Source of the DNA: DASXRA01 sp035263725
GTDB lineage: Bacteria > Actinomycetota > Actinomycetes > Mycobacteriales > Jatrophihabitantaceae
Reading direction: 5' to 3'
NCBI GenBank assembly: GCA_035263725.1
Contig: DATFRC010000268.1
Location: forward strand, 1-11,234
DNA length: 11,234 nt
Below, piece by piece: positions 1-6,579 of this stretch. Positions within the stretch are counted from its first letter, which is position 1; every line of letters begins with the position of its first letter. Below the pieces are notes generated by a model. The model did no database searches. It saw only the letters and a program-made list of their open reading frames with translations, and was not told the origin of the DNA. The translations under genes were made by a program, and so were the position numbers.

Positions 1-1
1 G

Positions 2-730
2 AAGCGCTTTCGCAGGTACACACAGCTCCTGCTGCAGGACCCGGGTGGGGCGCTGAATCCGAAGCAGAACGTGTTCGACGCCGTCGCCGAAGGCCCGCGG
101 CTGCACGGGCTGCGCGCCGGGCTTGCCGAACGGGTCGAGACGGCCTTGTCGCAGGCGGGACTGCGACCGCCTGCGCAGTTCGCTGCCCGCTATCCGTATG
201 AGCTCTCCGGCGGGCAACAACAGCGCGTCGTCATCGCCGGGGCGCTCGCCCTGGAACCGTCGGTGATCGTCGCCGACGAGCCGGTCGCCTCGCTGGACGC
301 GTCCGTGCGCGGCGAGATCCTGCGGCTGATCCTCGACCTGCGCACGTCGCTCGGCCTCTCGGCGCTTGTGGTCAGCCACGACCTCGGGCTGGCCTGGAAC
401 ATCGCCGACCGCGTTGCGGTGATGTACCTCGGACGCATCGTCGAGCAGGGCAGCGCCGAGGATGTGCTGCTGCGACCCAGGCATCCTTACACGCAAGCGC
501 TCCTCTCCGTACTTCCCGGTACGGATGCCGACCCGGTGGTGCTGCGCGGCGAGCCGCCCGACCCGACCGCGATCCCGCCCGGATGCCGCTTCCATCCGCG
601 CTGCCAGCGCTTCGCCGCCCTGGACACGACCGACGGGCGCCGCACGCTATGCACCGGGCAGGCGCTGGCGATCCTGCCGGCCGACGCGCCCGACGTTGCT
701 TGCCATTTGATCGAGCAGCCGCATGGATGA
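2..730 (+). CDS. Oligopeptide/dipeptide ABC transporter ATP-binding protein, OppF/DppF type (5' end outside window)
   Basis: This cytoplasmic ATPase powers uptake of peptides, or related solutes, through an Opp/Dpp-type importer. The frame is open from base 2 and the start lies upstream, so the Walker A motif is not visible. The Q-loop (LLQDPGGALNP) is at about 29-61, the ABC signature LSGGQQQR at 203-226, Walker B (VIVADEP) at 263-283 and the switch histidine (VVSHDL) near 377. The C-terminus has the oligo_HPY extension typical of this subfamily (RHPYTQALLSVLPG, then CRFHPRC). Four cysteines remain in that tail, at codons starting 584, 602, 650 and 701. A QDP Q-loop followed by a SLNP-like stretch fits the second ATPase (F type) better than the D type. 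Substrate-binding protein and permeases would be expected upstream. Its stop overlaps the next gene's ATG by 8 nt. The GTG at 71 lies inside the domain and is not the real start. Confidence 0.93.
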   Translation, partial: KRFRRYTQLLLQDPGGALNPKQNVFDAVAEGPRLHGLRAGLAERVETALSQAGLRPPAQFAARYPYELSGGQQQRVVIAGALALEPSVIVADEPVASLDASVRGEILRLILDLRTSLGLSALVVSHDLGLAWNIADRVAVMYLGRIVEQGSAEDVLLRPRHPYTQALLSVLPGTDADPVVLRGEPPDPTAIPPGCRFHPRCQRFAALDTTDGRRTLCTGQALAILPADAPDVACHLIEQPHG

Positions 731-1778
731 TCTGATCGAACTCTTGCGGATGCTCGTCGAACACGAATCGACAGCCACGCTGCGGGATGTGCTCGTTGAG
801 CTGCTGCAGAACGCCGGCGCGGACGCGGCAGCGGACGGGGCGCATGTCGCCGCATCGCTCGGCGACGGTCCCGGCCACGTGCTCGTGCTGGGTCACTTCG
901 ACACGGTCTGGCCGGTCGGCCGGCTCGCCGTCGCTCCGTTCACGGTGGACGGCGATCTCGCCACCGGGCCGGGCGTGTTCGACATGAAGGGTGGCCTGGT
1001 AGCGCTGCTATACGCGCTGCGGCTGCTGCGGGGCCGCGCGCTCGGCCGCCCGGTGCGTATCGTGCTCACGGCCGACGAGGAGATCGGCAGCCCGGACGGG
1101 CGCCGCGTGGTGCTTGCTCACGCGGACGGGGCGGCGGCGGTGTATGCCTTGGAGCCGCCGTTACCGCGTGGTGCGCTCAAGGTGGGACGCCGCGGTGTGG
1201 CCCGGGTGCGCGTCACGGTGCGCGGTCGCGAGGCGCACGCCGGCCTGCAAGCGAGCCGCGGCGTGTCGGCGATCGAGGAGCTTTGCGACCAGCTCGCCAC
1301 GCTACGCGGGCCCAACATCAACGTCGGGCGCATCGAGGGCGGCACGCGGGCCAATGTGGTCGCCGGGCAGGCGAGCGCCGAATTGGGCTTGCGCTTCGCA
1401 ACACCGCAGGAAGAGGCCGCGCTGTTCGCCACGATCGACGGGCTCGCTCCGATCCGCAGCGGCGCTGAGCTCAGCGTCGAGGTGCTGTCGCGCCGGCCGG
1501 CCTGGGAAGCCTCGGCGTCGAGAGAACTCGCCGAGCACGTCCAGTCGGTGGCGAAACGTCTCGGCGAGACGATCGGCGCCGGCGTCTCGCCGGGCGCGGG
1601 TGACGCCAACCTCACCGGGGCGCTCGGCGTCCCTACGGTCGACGGCCTCGGCCCGCGCGGGCACGGCGCCCACGCTCCGGACGAGACGGTCGAACTACCC
1701 TCTATCAGGGCCCGCGGCGAACTGCTCGCGGCGCTACTCGCCGCCGACATCATGCGCATCGAGGACGTCGCGAGATAG
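723..1778 (+). CDS. M20-family metallopeptidase, glutamate carboxypeptidase (CPG2)-like
   Basis: Predicted di-zinc hydrolase that removes a C-terminal amino acid (glutamate in CPG2) from peptides or acyl-amino acids, acting in the cytoplasm since no signal peptide is seen. The 351-aa protein shows the full M20 metal site: H58 and D60 in GHFDTVW, bridging D87 in FDMKGG, general base E119 and ligand E120 in ADEEIGS, E144 in LEPP, and H317 in HGAHAPDE. H172 in REAHAG sits in the lid/dimerisation domain (about 155-265). GHFDTVWP and LEPPLPRGALKVGRRG favour the carboxypeptidase G2 branch over ArgE or DapE. It is shorter than the roughly 375-415 aa I expect for the branch, mainly before H58. The ATG overlaps the end of the transporter ATPase gene by 8 nt, which suggests coupling of peptide import to cleavage. 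The exact substrate cannot be told from sequence. Confidence 0.9.
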   Translation: MDDLIELLRMLVEHESTATLRDVLVELLQNAGADAAADGAHVAASLGDGPGHVLVLGHFDTVWPVGRLAVAPFTVDGDLATGPGVFDMKGGLVALLYALRLLRGRALGRPVRIVLTADEEIGSPDGRRVVLAHADGAAAVYALEPPLPRGALKVGRRGVARVRVTVRGREAHAGLQASRGVSAIEELCDQLATLRGPNINVGRIEGGTRANVVAGQASAELGLRFATPQEEAALFATIDGLAPIRSGAELSVEVLSRRPAWEASASRELAEHVQSVAKRLGETIGAGVSPGAGDANLTGALGVPTVDGLGPRGHGAHAPDETVELPSIRARGELLAALLAADIMRIEDVAR

Positions 1779-1787
1779 GTTTCCGCC

Positions 1788-2408
1788 ATGCCCCGCAGCG
1801 AGCCCGATCGCCGAGTAGCCGAATATGAGGCTGCCATCGCCGCGGCACGCCCGCCAATCGCAGTGCTGCAACTGCTTGCCCAGGGGCGGGAAGCCCGCCC
1901 CCAGCCCGACGAGGAGCCCCTCGAGGTGGCCTTCGCGCGCACGCAGGTAGACGGCGCGGATGGTCTGCCTGCAGCGGTGTGGGTGGCGCTGCGGCACGGC
2001 GACACCGATGCCAGCCTGAGCGCGCTGCTCGGCGCTTCGCGCACCGAGTTCGTCGTGGGCGAGCACGAGGAGCTCGATGCAGGCTATCGGCTGCGCACCG
2101 TCGAGGAACGCCGCGTGCTGCCCGACGTCGGCGTACTGCAGATGCAAATGGCAGCCATGCTGGATATCCCCTGGGACGTGATCGTCATGTTGTGCGAGTG
2201 GGGTCCTGACGATCCCCGCACCCAGAAGGAGATCGACGCGCTGCTCGACGGACGACTGCGAGAAAGCAGCGGCAGTGGAGTCGGTTCGAGACCTGGCCGG
2301 CTGCGCATGACCGCGGACGAGCTGGCCGCGCTGCTGCAGCTCACTCCCGAGCAGACCAAGCTGCTGAACCTATTGGTACGGCAGGCCGACGTCACTATTA
2401 GTTCGTGA
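1788..2408 (+). CDS. Conserved-looking protein of unknown function, 206 aa
   Basis: I do not recognise this protein. It is acidic and soluble, with no signal peptide or membrane helix. Residues 1-35 look helical and 45-115 look like a mixed alpha/beta domain with several acidic turns (HGDTDAS at 70-76, GEHEELDAGY at 91-100). Residues 116-137 are rich in methionine and hydrophobics (MQMAAMLDIPWDVIVMLCEW) and probably form buried helices. A Ser/Gly/Arg linker at about 157-171 leads to a C-terminal helical stretch at 174-200 (MTADELAALL, then LTPEQTKLLNLLVRQ) that resembles a small helix-turn-helix or protein-docking element. The ATG lies 9 nt after the peptidase stop, with a weak AGATAGG-like ribosome site overlapping that stop. 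Its TGA overlaps the next GTG by 4 nt, so it is embedded in the operon and very likely expressed. Codon use matches its neighbours. Confidence 0.8.
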   Translation: MPRSEPDRRVAEYEAAIAAARPPIAVLQLLAQGREARPQPDEEPLEVAFARTQVDGADGLPAAVWVALRHGDTDASLSALLGASRTEFVVGEHEELDAGYRLRTVEERRVLPDVGVLQMQMAAMLDIPWDVIVMLCEWGPDDPRTQKEIDALLDGRLRESSGSGVGSRPGRLRMTADELAALLQLTPEQTKLLNLLVRQADVTISS

Positions 2409-3475
2409 AGGTTCTGGTCGCGCCGGACAAGTTCAAGGGATCGCTCACCGCGACGCAAGCCGCCGAGGCGATGCGGTTGGGCGTGCTCGACGCGGTGCCG
2501 GACGCGGTCGTCACAACCCTGCCTATCGCGGACGGCGGCGAGGGCACCGTCGACGCATTCGTATGCCGCGGCGCCACGCCGCACGACGTCGACGTCGCTG
2601 GGCCGCTGGGCGATCCGGTGCGGGCTCGCTTCGCCGTCCATGGCGAGACGGCGATCGTCGAGGCGGCGCAGGCGTGCGGCCTCGGGCTCGTGCGCACCCC
2701 GAGCTCGATCACGGCGCTCGCCGCCGACACACGCGGAGTGGCCCAGCTCGTCCGCGCCGCGGCGGCCACCGGCGCACAACGGCTCGTGCTCGGAGTGGGC
2801 GGGAGCGCGTCCACCGACGGCGGCTCCGGGCTCGCCCGCGGCCTGGGCGCGCGCCTGCTCGACGCGGGCGGTCACGAGCTGCCACCCGGCGGTGGCGCCC
2901 TGGCCGACCTCGCGAGCCTGGATACCTCGGCGCTGCGGCCGCCGCCGCTTGATGTACAGCTAGCCTGCGATGTTACCGCCCTGCTGCTTGACGCCGCCTA
3001 CGTGTTCGCTCCGCAGAAGGGAGCCGGGCCTAAGGAGGTGGCTCGCCTCGCCGCTGGGCTGCGCCGGTGGGCCGAGGTCGCGCGGCTGTCTGACGTGCCC
3101 GGCAGCGGCGCCGCGGGGGGACTGGGCGCCGGCGCGATCGCGTTCCTGAACGCGACGGTCGTGGCCGGCGTGGACGTCGTCCTCGAGCTGCTCGGCTTCG
3201 CGGCGGCAGTTCGGGACGCCGACCTCGTGCTTACCGGCGAGGGATCGTTCGATGTCCAGTCGCTTTCCGGCAAGGCGCCGGTCGGCGTCGCTCGCGCGGC
3301 GGGGCAGGTGCCCACGTACCTGATCGCCGGGCGGGCCAGCGCACAGGCCCCGCAGTTCCTGCAGATCTTGGCGTTGACCGACATCGCCGACCCCGACACC
3401 GCAGTCCGCGACGCGGCACCGTTGCTACGCCGGCGCACCGCTGACGCCGTCCGGACTGCGACACTCGCGCCGTGA
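2405..3475 (+). CDS. Glycerate 2-kinase (GarK/GlxK family)
   Basis: Phosphorylates D-glycerate with ATP to 2-phosphoglycerate, feeding glyoxylate, glycerate or sugar-acid breakdown into glycolysis. The 356-aa protein carries the family's hallmarks in order: N-terminal VAPDKFKGS (5-13), IADGGEGT (41-48), GVGGSASTDGGSG (130-142), FAPQKGA (201-207), the Gly-rich PGSGAAGGLGAG (232-243) and TGEGSFDVQSLSGKAP (277-292). Length is close to the usual 370-380 aa. The start is a GTG within a 4-nt GTGA overlap with the stop of the previous gene and has no good Shine-Dalgarno site, so translation is probably coupled. Its own TGA overlaps the next GTG in the same way. No glyoxylate-pathway partner (tartronate semialdehyde reductase, glyoxylate carboligase) is present in the window. 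Confidence 0.93.
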   Translation: MKVLVAPDKFKGSLTATQAAEAMRLGVLDAVPDAVVTTLPIADGGEGTVDAFVCRGATPHDVDVAGPLGDPVRARFAVHGETAIVEAAQACGLGLVRTPSSITALAADTRGVAQLVRAAAATGAQRLVLGVGGSASTDGGSGLARGLGARLLDAGGHELPPGGGALADLASLDTSALRPPPLDVQLACDVTALLLDAAYVFAPQKGAGPKEVARLAAGLRRWAEVARLSDVPGSGAAGGLGAGAIAFLNATVVAGVDVVLELLGFAAAVRDADLVLTGEGSFDVQSLSGKAPVGVARAAGQVPTYLIAGRASAQAPQFLQILALTDIADPDTAVRDAAPLLRRRTADAVRTATLAP

Positions 3476-4887
3476 CCGTCCCGGACCCGGCGCTCGTCGT
3501 GCTGATCGGCGCGTCGGGATCGGGCAAGTCCACGTGGGCCGCCGCGCGCTACCGTGCCGCCGAGATCGTGTCGTCGGACGCGCTGCGCGGCATCGTCGGC
3601 AGCGGGCCGCACGACCTCGACGCCTCCGTGGACGCCTTCGCGCTGCTCGAGCAGATCGTCAGCGCCCGGGTGCGCCGCGGACTGGCCACCGTCGTGGACA
3701 CCCTTGGCACGGACGTGGCCCGCCGCCGCGCGTGGCGCGAGCTCGCGCGCACTGCCCGGCTGCCGGCCGTGGCGGTGGTCTTCGACGTGGACTCGGCCGA
3801 GTCCCGGCGCCGCAACCGGCTGCGTGACGTGCCGGTCCCCACGCCCGCGCTCGACGCGCAGCTGCGCCGGATGCGCGACGTCCCGGCCGAGCTCGCCGAT
3901 GAGGGCTGGGACGTCGTCGTACGTGCGGAAAGCGGGGTGCAGGTCGAGCCGGCACACAGCCCGGGCAGCGTCGCCGCGCCTGCGGGACCGCCGCCCGGGC
4001 TGGTGCTCCAGATCTCACGTTTCCCTTGGGGCGAGGACCCGGCCGGTTGGCTGCGCGGCATCGCGGCGGCCGCCGCCGAGGCGGGCTTCGAAGGCTTGGC
4101 GTTGATGGACCACCTCATCCAAATCCCACAGGTCGGCAGAGCGTGGGAGCCGATCCCCGAACCGTGGGTGACGCTCGGGCTGCTCGCCGGGCTGACGAGC
4201 GGGATGCGACTGGGCACGCTCGTAACGCCGGTGACGTTCCGCGCACCCGGTATCACCGCCAAGGCCGCGGCCACCCTCGACGTGCTCAGCGGCGGGCAGG
4301 CGTTCTGCGGGATCGGGGCGGGCTGGTGGGCGCGCGAGCATGCCGCCTTCGGGCTGGCGTTCCCGCCCGCGCGAGAGCGGCTGGGCCAGCTGGAATCGGC
4401 GATTGCGACGCTTCGCGCCCTCTGGGCACCTGGCACGAAGCCCGCGGCGGGGCTGCCGGAGACGACGTGCTACCCCCGTCCTGTCTCCCAAATCCCGATC
4501 ATCGTCGGCGGATCGGGGGAGCGCACGCTACGGATCGCGGCCGCGCATGCCGACGCCTGCAACGTTGCGTCCGACCTGGAGACGGTCGAGCGTGCCGTCA
4601 GGACGGTGCAGGGCCGCATCGCGGTCACCGTGCTGGACGTGCCGGTCGTGGGCCGCGACCGCGAGCACACCGCGGCGCTCGTGGAGAGGCTACGCGGGCG
4701 AACGCCTGCCGCCGCGTACGCCCGGCGGCATCACGCCGGGACGACAGAACAGCACCTCGGCAGATACCGCCTGCTCGCCCAGCACGGAGTCGGGACCATC
4801 TTCGTCGCACTCCCTGACCTCGCCGGGCCGGACGACGTGCTGCGCCTGGCGCCGGTCGCGGCCGGGTTCGCCTCCCTGGCCGGCTGA
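3472..4887 (+). CDS. Fusion protein: AAA_33-type P-loop kinase domain plus luciferase-like (LLM) flavin/F420 oxidoreductase
   Basis: A two-domain cytoplasmic protein of 471 aa. Residues 1-155 are a small P-loop kinase/ATPase of the zeta-toxin or polynucleotide-kinase-like group. It has Walker A GASGSGKST at 13-21, SSDALR at 34-39 (the usual nucleotide/substrate aspartate), a VVDTLGT strand at 74-80 and an Arg-rich lid near 110-135 (SRRRNRLRDV, LRRMRDV). A Pro/Ala/Gly linker (about 157-175) leads to a luciferase-like monooxygenase domain at about 176-471. That domain includes GAGWWAREHAAFG at 282-294, RLGQLESAI at 303-311 and PIIVGGSGERTLRIAAAHADACN around 342-364. The last patterns are typical of actinobacterial LLM enzymes, many of which use coenzyme F420, but the cofactor here is inferred. 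The frame is continuous across the junction. The GTG start overlaps the preceding stop by 4 nt. Substrates of both domains are unknown. Confidence 0.88.
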   Translation: MTVPDPALVVLIGASGSGKSTWAAARYRAAEIVSSDALRGIVGSGPHDLDASVDAFALLEQIVSARVRRGLATVVDTLGTDVARRRAWRELARTARLPAVAVVFDVDSAESRRRNRLRDVPVPTPALDAQLRRMRDVPAELADEGWDVVVRAESGVQVEPAHSPGSVAAPAGPPPGLVLQISRFPWGEDPAGWLRGIAAAAAEAGFEGLALMDHLIQIPQVGRAWEPIPEPWVTLGLLAGLTSGMRLGTLVTPVTFRAPGITAKAAATLDVLSGGQAFCGIGAGWWAREHAAFGLAFPPARERLGQLESAIATLRALWAPGTKPAAGLPETTCYPRPVSQIPIIVGGSGERTLRIAAAHADACNVASDLETVERAVRTVQGRIAVTVLDVPVVGRDREHTAALVERLRGRTPAAAYARRHHAGTTEQHLGRYRLLAQHGVGTIFVALPDLAGPDDVLRLAPVAAGFASLAG

Positions 4888-4902
4888 CGAAAGAATGCTT
4901 GC

Positions 4903-5598
4903 GTGGTCGTGCTGCGCCTGCTCACATACAACGTCCGATCCTTGCGCGACGACGCGGCGGCGGTCAGCCGGGTCATCCACGCCGCGCGTCCCGATGTCGC
5001 GTGTATCCAGGAGGCCCCGCGGTTCCTGCGCTGGCGATCCAAGTGCGCAGCGCTCGCGCGCCGATCAGGCATGGTGATCGTGACGGGCGGACGCTACGCC
5101 GGCGCGAACCTGCTGCTCTCGACCCTGGCGGTCGACGTGGTGGCGACGCACCACGTGCTGCTGACCCGCAACCGCGGCTACCACCAACGGGGTGTCGCGA
5201 TGGCGCTGCTCCGGTACTCCGGCGTGCTGTTCGGGGTGGCCGGCGTCCACCTGGACGGCGGATCGCAGCCGCACCAGATCGGCGAGGTGCACCGCGCGCT
5301 CGAGGCGTTCGTCCCGGCCGATGTGCCCTCGATCGTGGCCGGCGACATCAACGCCTCACCCGACGAGCCCGGCTGGCGCGAACTTGCCGCCCGGGGTAGT
5401 GACGCGTTCGCAGTAGCCGGCGTGGGCAACGGATTCACCTCGAACGTCCGGGCACTCACCCGGCGCATCGACGGGATCTTCCCCGGCCCCGGCATCGGCA
5501 TACGCAGCGCCGACGTGATCGACGACTCCGACGTCCGCATCGCGAGCGACCACTTGCCCGTGCTGGCTGAGCTGGAGCTTCCCGATGACCGGTCCTGA
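4903..5598 (+). CDS. Endonuclease/exonuclease/phosphatase (EEP) family hydrolase
   Basis: A metal-dependent phosphodiesterase or phosphatase of the DNase I/exonuclease III fold, 231 aa, without signal peptide or membrane segment, so probably cytoplasmic. The fold's catalytic residues are in order: N10 in TYNVRSL, E37 in CIQEAP, H116 and D118 in GVHLDGG, D148 and N150 in AGDINASPD, D190 in RRIDGIF, and D216-H217 in ASDHLPVLAEL. The fold acts on nucleic acids, phosphoinositides or other phosphoesters, so the substrate cannot be assigned. The start is taken as GTG at 4903, 15 nt after the previous stop, with GAAAGA at 4889-4894 as a possible ribosome site. The GTG at 4909 is an alternative that would shorten the protein by two residues. 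It overlaps the methyltransferase gene downstream by 14 nt. Confidence 0.9.
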   Translation: MVVLRLLTYNVRSLRDDAAAVSRVIHAARPDVACIQEAPRFLRWRSKCAALARRSGMVIVTGGRYAGANLLLSTLAVDVVATHHVLLTRNRGYHQRGVAMALLRYSGVLFGVAGVHLDGGSQPHQIGEVHRALEAFVPADVPSIVAGDINASPDEPGWRELAARGSDAFAVAGVGNGFTSNVRALTRRIDGIFPGPGIGIRSADVIDDSDVRIASDHLPVLAELELPDDRS

Positions 5599-6166
5599 CC
5601 TCGACCTGCCCGAGCAGGTGCGGCTGGCCACCGAGCGCGCCGCTGCAGCGGGCTTCACCATGTCCTGCGATCCGAACACCGGGCGCCTGCTGGCAGTTCT
5701 CGCCGCCGCCGTTCCCCCTGGAGGGCGAGCGCTGGAGCTGGGTACCGGTATGGGCGTGGGCACCGCCTGGATCACCCACGGCCTCCAGGAGCGCAACGAC
5801 GTTGACGTCATCACGGTCGAACGCGATGCCGTCACGGCACAGCAGGCCGCCGCGGGTGACTGGCCCACCTGGGTACGGCTGATCAACGGTGACGCCCTCG
5901 ACGTCCTGCCGCGCTTGGGAACCTTCAACCTCATCTTCGCCGACGCCGAGGGTGGCAAATGGGAAGGGCTCGGCACGACCATCGCCGCCCTGCGACCCGG
6001 CGGCCACCTGCTGGTCGACGACATGGCGCCGGAGCTGTTCGCCGACGCCAATTACGCACACAAGACCTGGCAGGTCCGCAGCAGGCTGCTGAGTCGTCCG
6101 GACCTAATCAGCGTCGAGATGGCTTGGTCCAGCGGGCTGATCCTCAGCACCAAACGATCGGCATGA
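5585..6166 (+). CDS. Class I SAM-dependent methyltransferase (O-methyltransferase-like)
   Basis: A 193-aa Rossmann-fold methyltransferase. The SAM-binding motif I is LELGTGMGVGTAW at 50-62. VERD at 78-81 ends the second strand, where the acidic residue binds the SAM ribose. NGDALDVLP (101-109) and FNLIFADAEGGKW (114-126) supply the next two motifs, and LRPGGHLLVDDM (136-147) follows. An N-terminal helix with SCDPNTGRLLAVLAAA (27-42) resembles small O-methyltransferases related to the caffeoyl-CoA group. The typical metal-ligand pattern of that group is not clear, so the acceptor is unknown. The ATG overlaps the end of the EEP hydrolase gene by 14 nt, and it is the last gene of the + strand run. 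Its stop lies 10 bp from the stop of the convergent DUF6221-like gene. Confidence 0.87.
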   Translation: MTGPDLDLPEQVRLATERAAAAGFTMSCDPNTGRLLAVLAAAVPPGGRALELGTGMGVGTAWITHGLQERNDVDVITVERDAVTAQQAAAGDWPTWVRLINGDALDVLPRLGTFNLIFADAEGGKWEGLGTTIAALRPGGHLLVDDMAPELFADANYAHKTWQVRSRLLSRPDLISVEMAWSSGLILSTKRSA

Positions 6167-6175
6167 CAGTTGCCG
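6159..6175. terminator. Small hairpin in the convergent gap (weak terminator candidate)
   Basis: CGGCA at 6159-6163 can pair with TGCCG at 6171-6175 around the 7-nt loop TGACAGT, which contains the stop codon of the methyltransferase. The two transcription blocks converge here with only 10 bp between stop codons, so a bidirectional stop is expected. The stem is only 5 bp and has no T-run on either side, so this is a weak call; such short hairpins arise by chance in GC-rich DNA. Confidence 0.2.
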
Positions 6176-6176
6176 C

Positions 6177-6521
6177 TCACCCGGATACGAGCGTGGTCAG
6201 TTCGTCGCGGACCTGCCATTCCGGCCGGAACTCGACATGATCTGCATAACGCAGCGCCAGCAATCGCAACGTCGGGCACACGTAGTCGCGCTCGTTGTCG
6301 CCGGCCCGGCAGGAACCCGATTCGCCGTCCATCATCGCCGGCAAGCCGTTGGATACCAGGTGCACCTCGTGCAGCGCGATGATCTTGCGGCGCGTCGCAC
6401 AGTCCGCGAGCAGGCGCCCCGGGCTGAGCAGCTCGGAAGCGCTGCCGCGCCTGGGCGCGCCCCAGGCGACGCGCTCCTCCTCTGCGATGCGCCGCAGCAG
6501 GAAGTCAGCCAGTTCGCTCAT
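6177..6521 (-). CDS. DUF6221-family protein, 114 aa
   Basis: A small soluble protein of unknown function, resembling the actinobacterial DUF6221 family. The match rests on the N-terminal MSELADFLLRRIAEEERVAW, the central CATRRKIIALHEVH helix, a Gly/Cys-containing loop, and the C-terminal CPTLRLLALRYADH followed by EFRPEW. I take the ATG at 6521 because the family signature begins right there and a GGCGG stretch precedes it. The reading frame could be extended by 15 residues to 6566, but that extension looks non-family. The gene lies 55 bp downstream of hrpA on the same strand, with a hairpin between them, and could be co-transcribed with it. Many family members that I recall are scattered in accessory regions; no role is established. 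Confidence 0.72.
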   Translation of the reverse strand: MSELADFLLRRIAEEERVAWGAPRRGSASELLSPGRLLADCATRRKIIALHEVHLVSNGLPAMMDGESGSCRAGDNERDYVCPTLRLLALRYADHVEFRPEWQVRDELTTLVSG

Positions 6522-6554
6522 GATCGACCGCCAAATACCGGAACGGCCTGATGA

Positions 6555-6579
6555 TAGGCACGCCACGGCGCGTCGCCTA
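6555..6579 (-). terminator. Hairpin at the hrpA stop codon (terminator or attenuator candidate)
   Basis: TAGGCACGC at 6555-6563 pairs with GCGTCGCCTA at 6570-6579, giving nine base pairs with one bulged C and a 6-nt loop (CACGGC). On the - strand the stem begins exactly at the hrpA TAG codon (6579-6577). It is GC-rich but lacks a T-run after it, as is common for actinobacterial intrinsic terminators. It could end hrpA transcription or reduce read-through into the DUF6221-like gene. Confidence 0.35.

Noticed and set aside
1161..1163. TTA leucine codon in the M20 gene, as a possible sign of bldA-type control
   Set aside because: An in-frame TTA codon also occurs in the housekeeping helicase gene (7246-7248 on the - strand), so TTA is not restricted to specially regulated genes here.
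1118..2044. Long - strand open frame (308 codons) opposite the M20 peptidase and the unknown protein
   Set aside because: Composition is Ser/Ala/Arg-rich shadow sequence with no motif, and it crosses the boundary of two well-supported genes.
2998..4436. Large - strand open frames (319 and 295 codons) opposite the glycerate kinase and fusion genes
   Set aside because: They are antisense to genes with clear catalytic motifs and are low-complexity Ala/Arg/Ser shadows.
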